Below are positions 63,216-64,000 of a stretch of 64,000 nt of DNA, one piece after another. Each line of letters starts with the position of its first letter. The stretch's first letter is position 1. The DNA lies in assembly GCF_000442315.1 (NCBI RefSeq), contig NZ_KE557321.1:80130-144129 (forward strand). Reading direction: 5' to 3'. The notes below the pieces were generated by a model. The model did no database searches, was not told where the DNA came from, and saw only the letters and a program-made list of their open reading frames with translations. The DNA is from Rubellimicrobium thermophilum DSM 16684 (GTDB taxonomy: Bacteria > Pseudomonadota > Alphaproteobacteria > Rhodobacterales > Rhodobacteraceae). The position numbers and the translations under genes were made by a program.

Positions 63216-64000
63216 TCACAGCAGGCCGGCATGCTCCATTGCGGCGCGGATTGCCGCCCGGGTCGGCTCGGTCACGGGCAGGAGCGGCAGGCGCACCTCC
63301 TCGCGGCAATGACCAAGCAGCGACAGGGCATATTTCGCCCCGCACAGACCGGGTTCGCGGAAGATCGCCTCGTGCAGGGGCATCAGCCGGTCCTGATAGG
63401 CCAGCGCCCTGGCCCAATCCCCCGCAAGGGTTGCCGCCTGGAATTCCGCGCAGAGGCGGGGGGCGACATTCGCCGTCACCGAGATGCAGCCCCGCCCCCC
63501 ACTGCGCGTTGAAGCCGAGCGCCGTCGCATCCTCGCCCGAGAGCTGGATGAAGTCCGTCCCGCAGGTGATGCGCTGCTTCGGCACGCGCGAGAGATCGCC
63601 GGTGGCGTCCTTGACGCCCACGATCATCGGATGGCGCGCCAGTTCCCCCATCGTCGCGGGCGTCATGTCCACGGCCGAACGGCCGGGGATGTTGTAGATG
63701 ATGATCGGCAGACCGACCTCGGCCGCGGCGGTGAAATGCGCGATCAGACCCGCCTGCGTGGGCCGGTTGTAATAGGGCGTGACGACCAGCGCCGCATCCG
63801 CCCCCGCCGCCTTCGCCGCCTGGACCAGACGGACGCATTCGGCCGTGCTGTTGGATCCCGCCCCGGCGATCACCGGCACACGGCCCGCCGCCTGCCGCAC
63901 CACCGTCGCCACCACCAGATCATGTTCCTCATGGCTGAGAGTCGGGCTCTCGCCGGTGGTGCCCACGGGGACGAGACCGTGGCTGCCTTCGGCGATCTGC
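63216..64000 (-). CDS. dapA: 4-hydroxy-tetrahydrodipicolinate synthase, partial at window edge and frameshifted
   Basis: Condenses pyruvate with aspartate semialdehyde in lysine and diaminopimelate synthesis. Visible: [14 protein letters not shown] (Thr pair), [20 protein letters not shown] (catalytic Tyr) and [12 protein letters not shown] (Schiff-base Lys). The C-terminal third ([15 protein letters not shown] to EHAGLL) is in a different frame. The break is at 63502: GCGCATGGGG is expected, GCGCAGTGGGG is read, one extra G, the same error type as in katG. The 5' end lies beyond the right edge; about 261 codons are inside. As dapA is normally essential, the shift is very probably a sequence error. 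Confidence 0.9.

Overview
The window is GC-rich alphaproteobacterial DNA, most like Rhodobacterales (Paracoccaceae or Roseobacteraceae). The evidence is a complete thiosulfate-oxidising sox cluster in the soxTRS / soxVWXYZABCD arrangement, rnhB next to a CcrM-type adenine methylase, many TRAP and ABC solute transporters, and short overlapping operons. No rRNA, tRNA, CRISPR array, prophage or transposase gene was found.

Layout. 0.1-5 kb: argE, katG and a divergent oxyR (peroxide defence). 4.8-8 kb: a LacI regulator, an SDR and a histidinol-dehydrogenase-family enzyme in one minus-strand operon with a LacI-type operator in front. 8.5-11.1 kb: cydA-cydB plus a 39-residue DUF2474 protein (cytochrome bd / cyanide-insensitive oxidase). 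11.1-23.4 kb: the sox locus. soxS-soxR-soxT (minus) diverges from soxV-W-X-Y-Z-A-B-C-D (plus), followed by a DUF302 protein, a Tat-exported metallo-beta-lactamase-fold protein and a TauE-type sulfur-anion exporter. ATTC/GAAT half-sites, candidates for the SoxR persulfide sensor, lie in front of soxV/soxS, soxX and the metallo-hydrolase. 23.7-31 kb: a small lipoprotein, a thiolase, and a sugar ABC transporter operon with a sugar epimerase. 31.2-40.7 kb: deoR-dctQMP (TRAP) diverging from a GlpA-like/FAD oxidoreductase, FGGY kinase and amidase operon. 40.7-45.6 kb: a spermidine/putrescine-type ABC transporter with a ureohydrolase. 45.7-54.4 kb: two unassigned ORFs, rarD, xthA, a 1-Cys peroxiredoxin, a BLUF photoreceptor, a Crp/Fnr regulator, a membrane-anchored winged-helix protein, rnhB and ccrM. 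54.6-64 kb: an alkane-monooxygenase-family protein, a LolA-like protein, a lytic transglycosylase, hspQ, a free methionine sulfoxide reductase, an XRE-cupin regulator, a dimethylglycine/sarcosine-dehydrogenase-like protein, an RluA-type pseudouridine synthase, and dapA running off the right edge.

Physiologically this is a chemotroph that oxidises reduced sulfur in the periplasm (Sox), respires with a bd-type oxidase, and scavenges sugars, polyols, guanidino/polyamine compounds and methylated amines.

A caution for every reader: at least eleven single-base indels break ten otherwise well-conserved genes, including housekeeping genes such as dapA and rnhB. Many lie in homopolymers. They look more like uncorrected sequence errors than a wave of pseudogenes, so frameshifted genes are annotated here as single loci with the break position given. 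Homopolymer lengths in the window should be treated as provisional.
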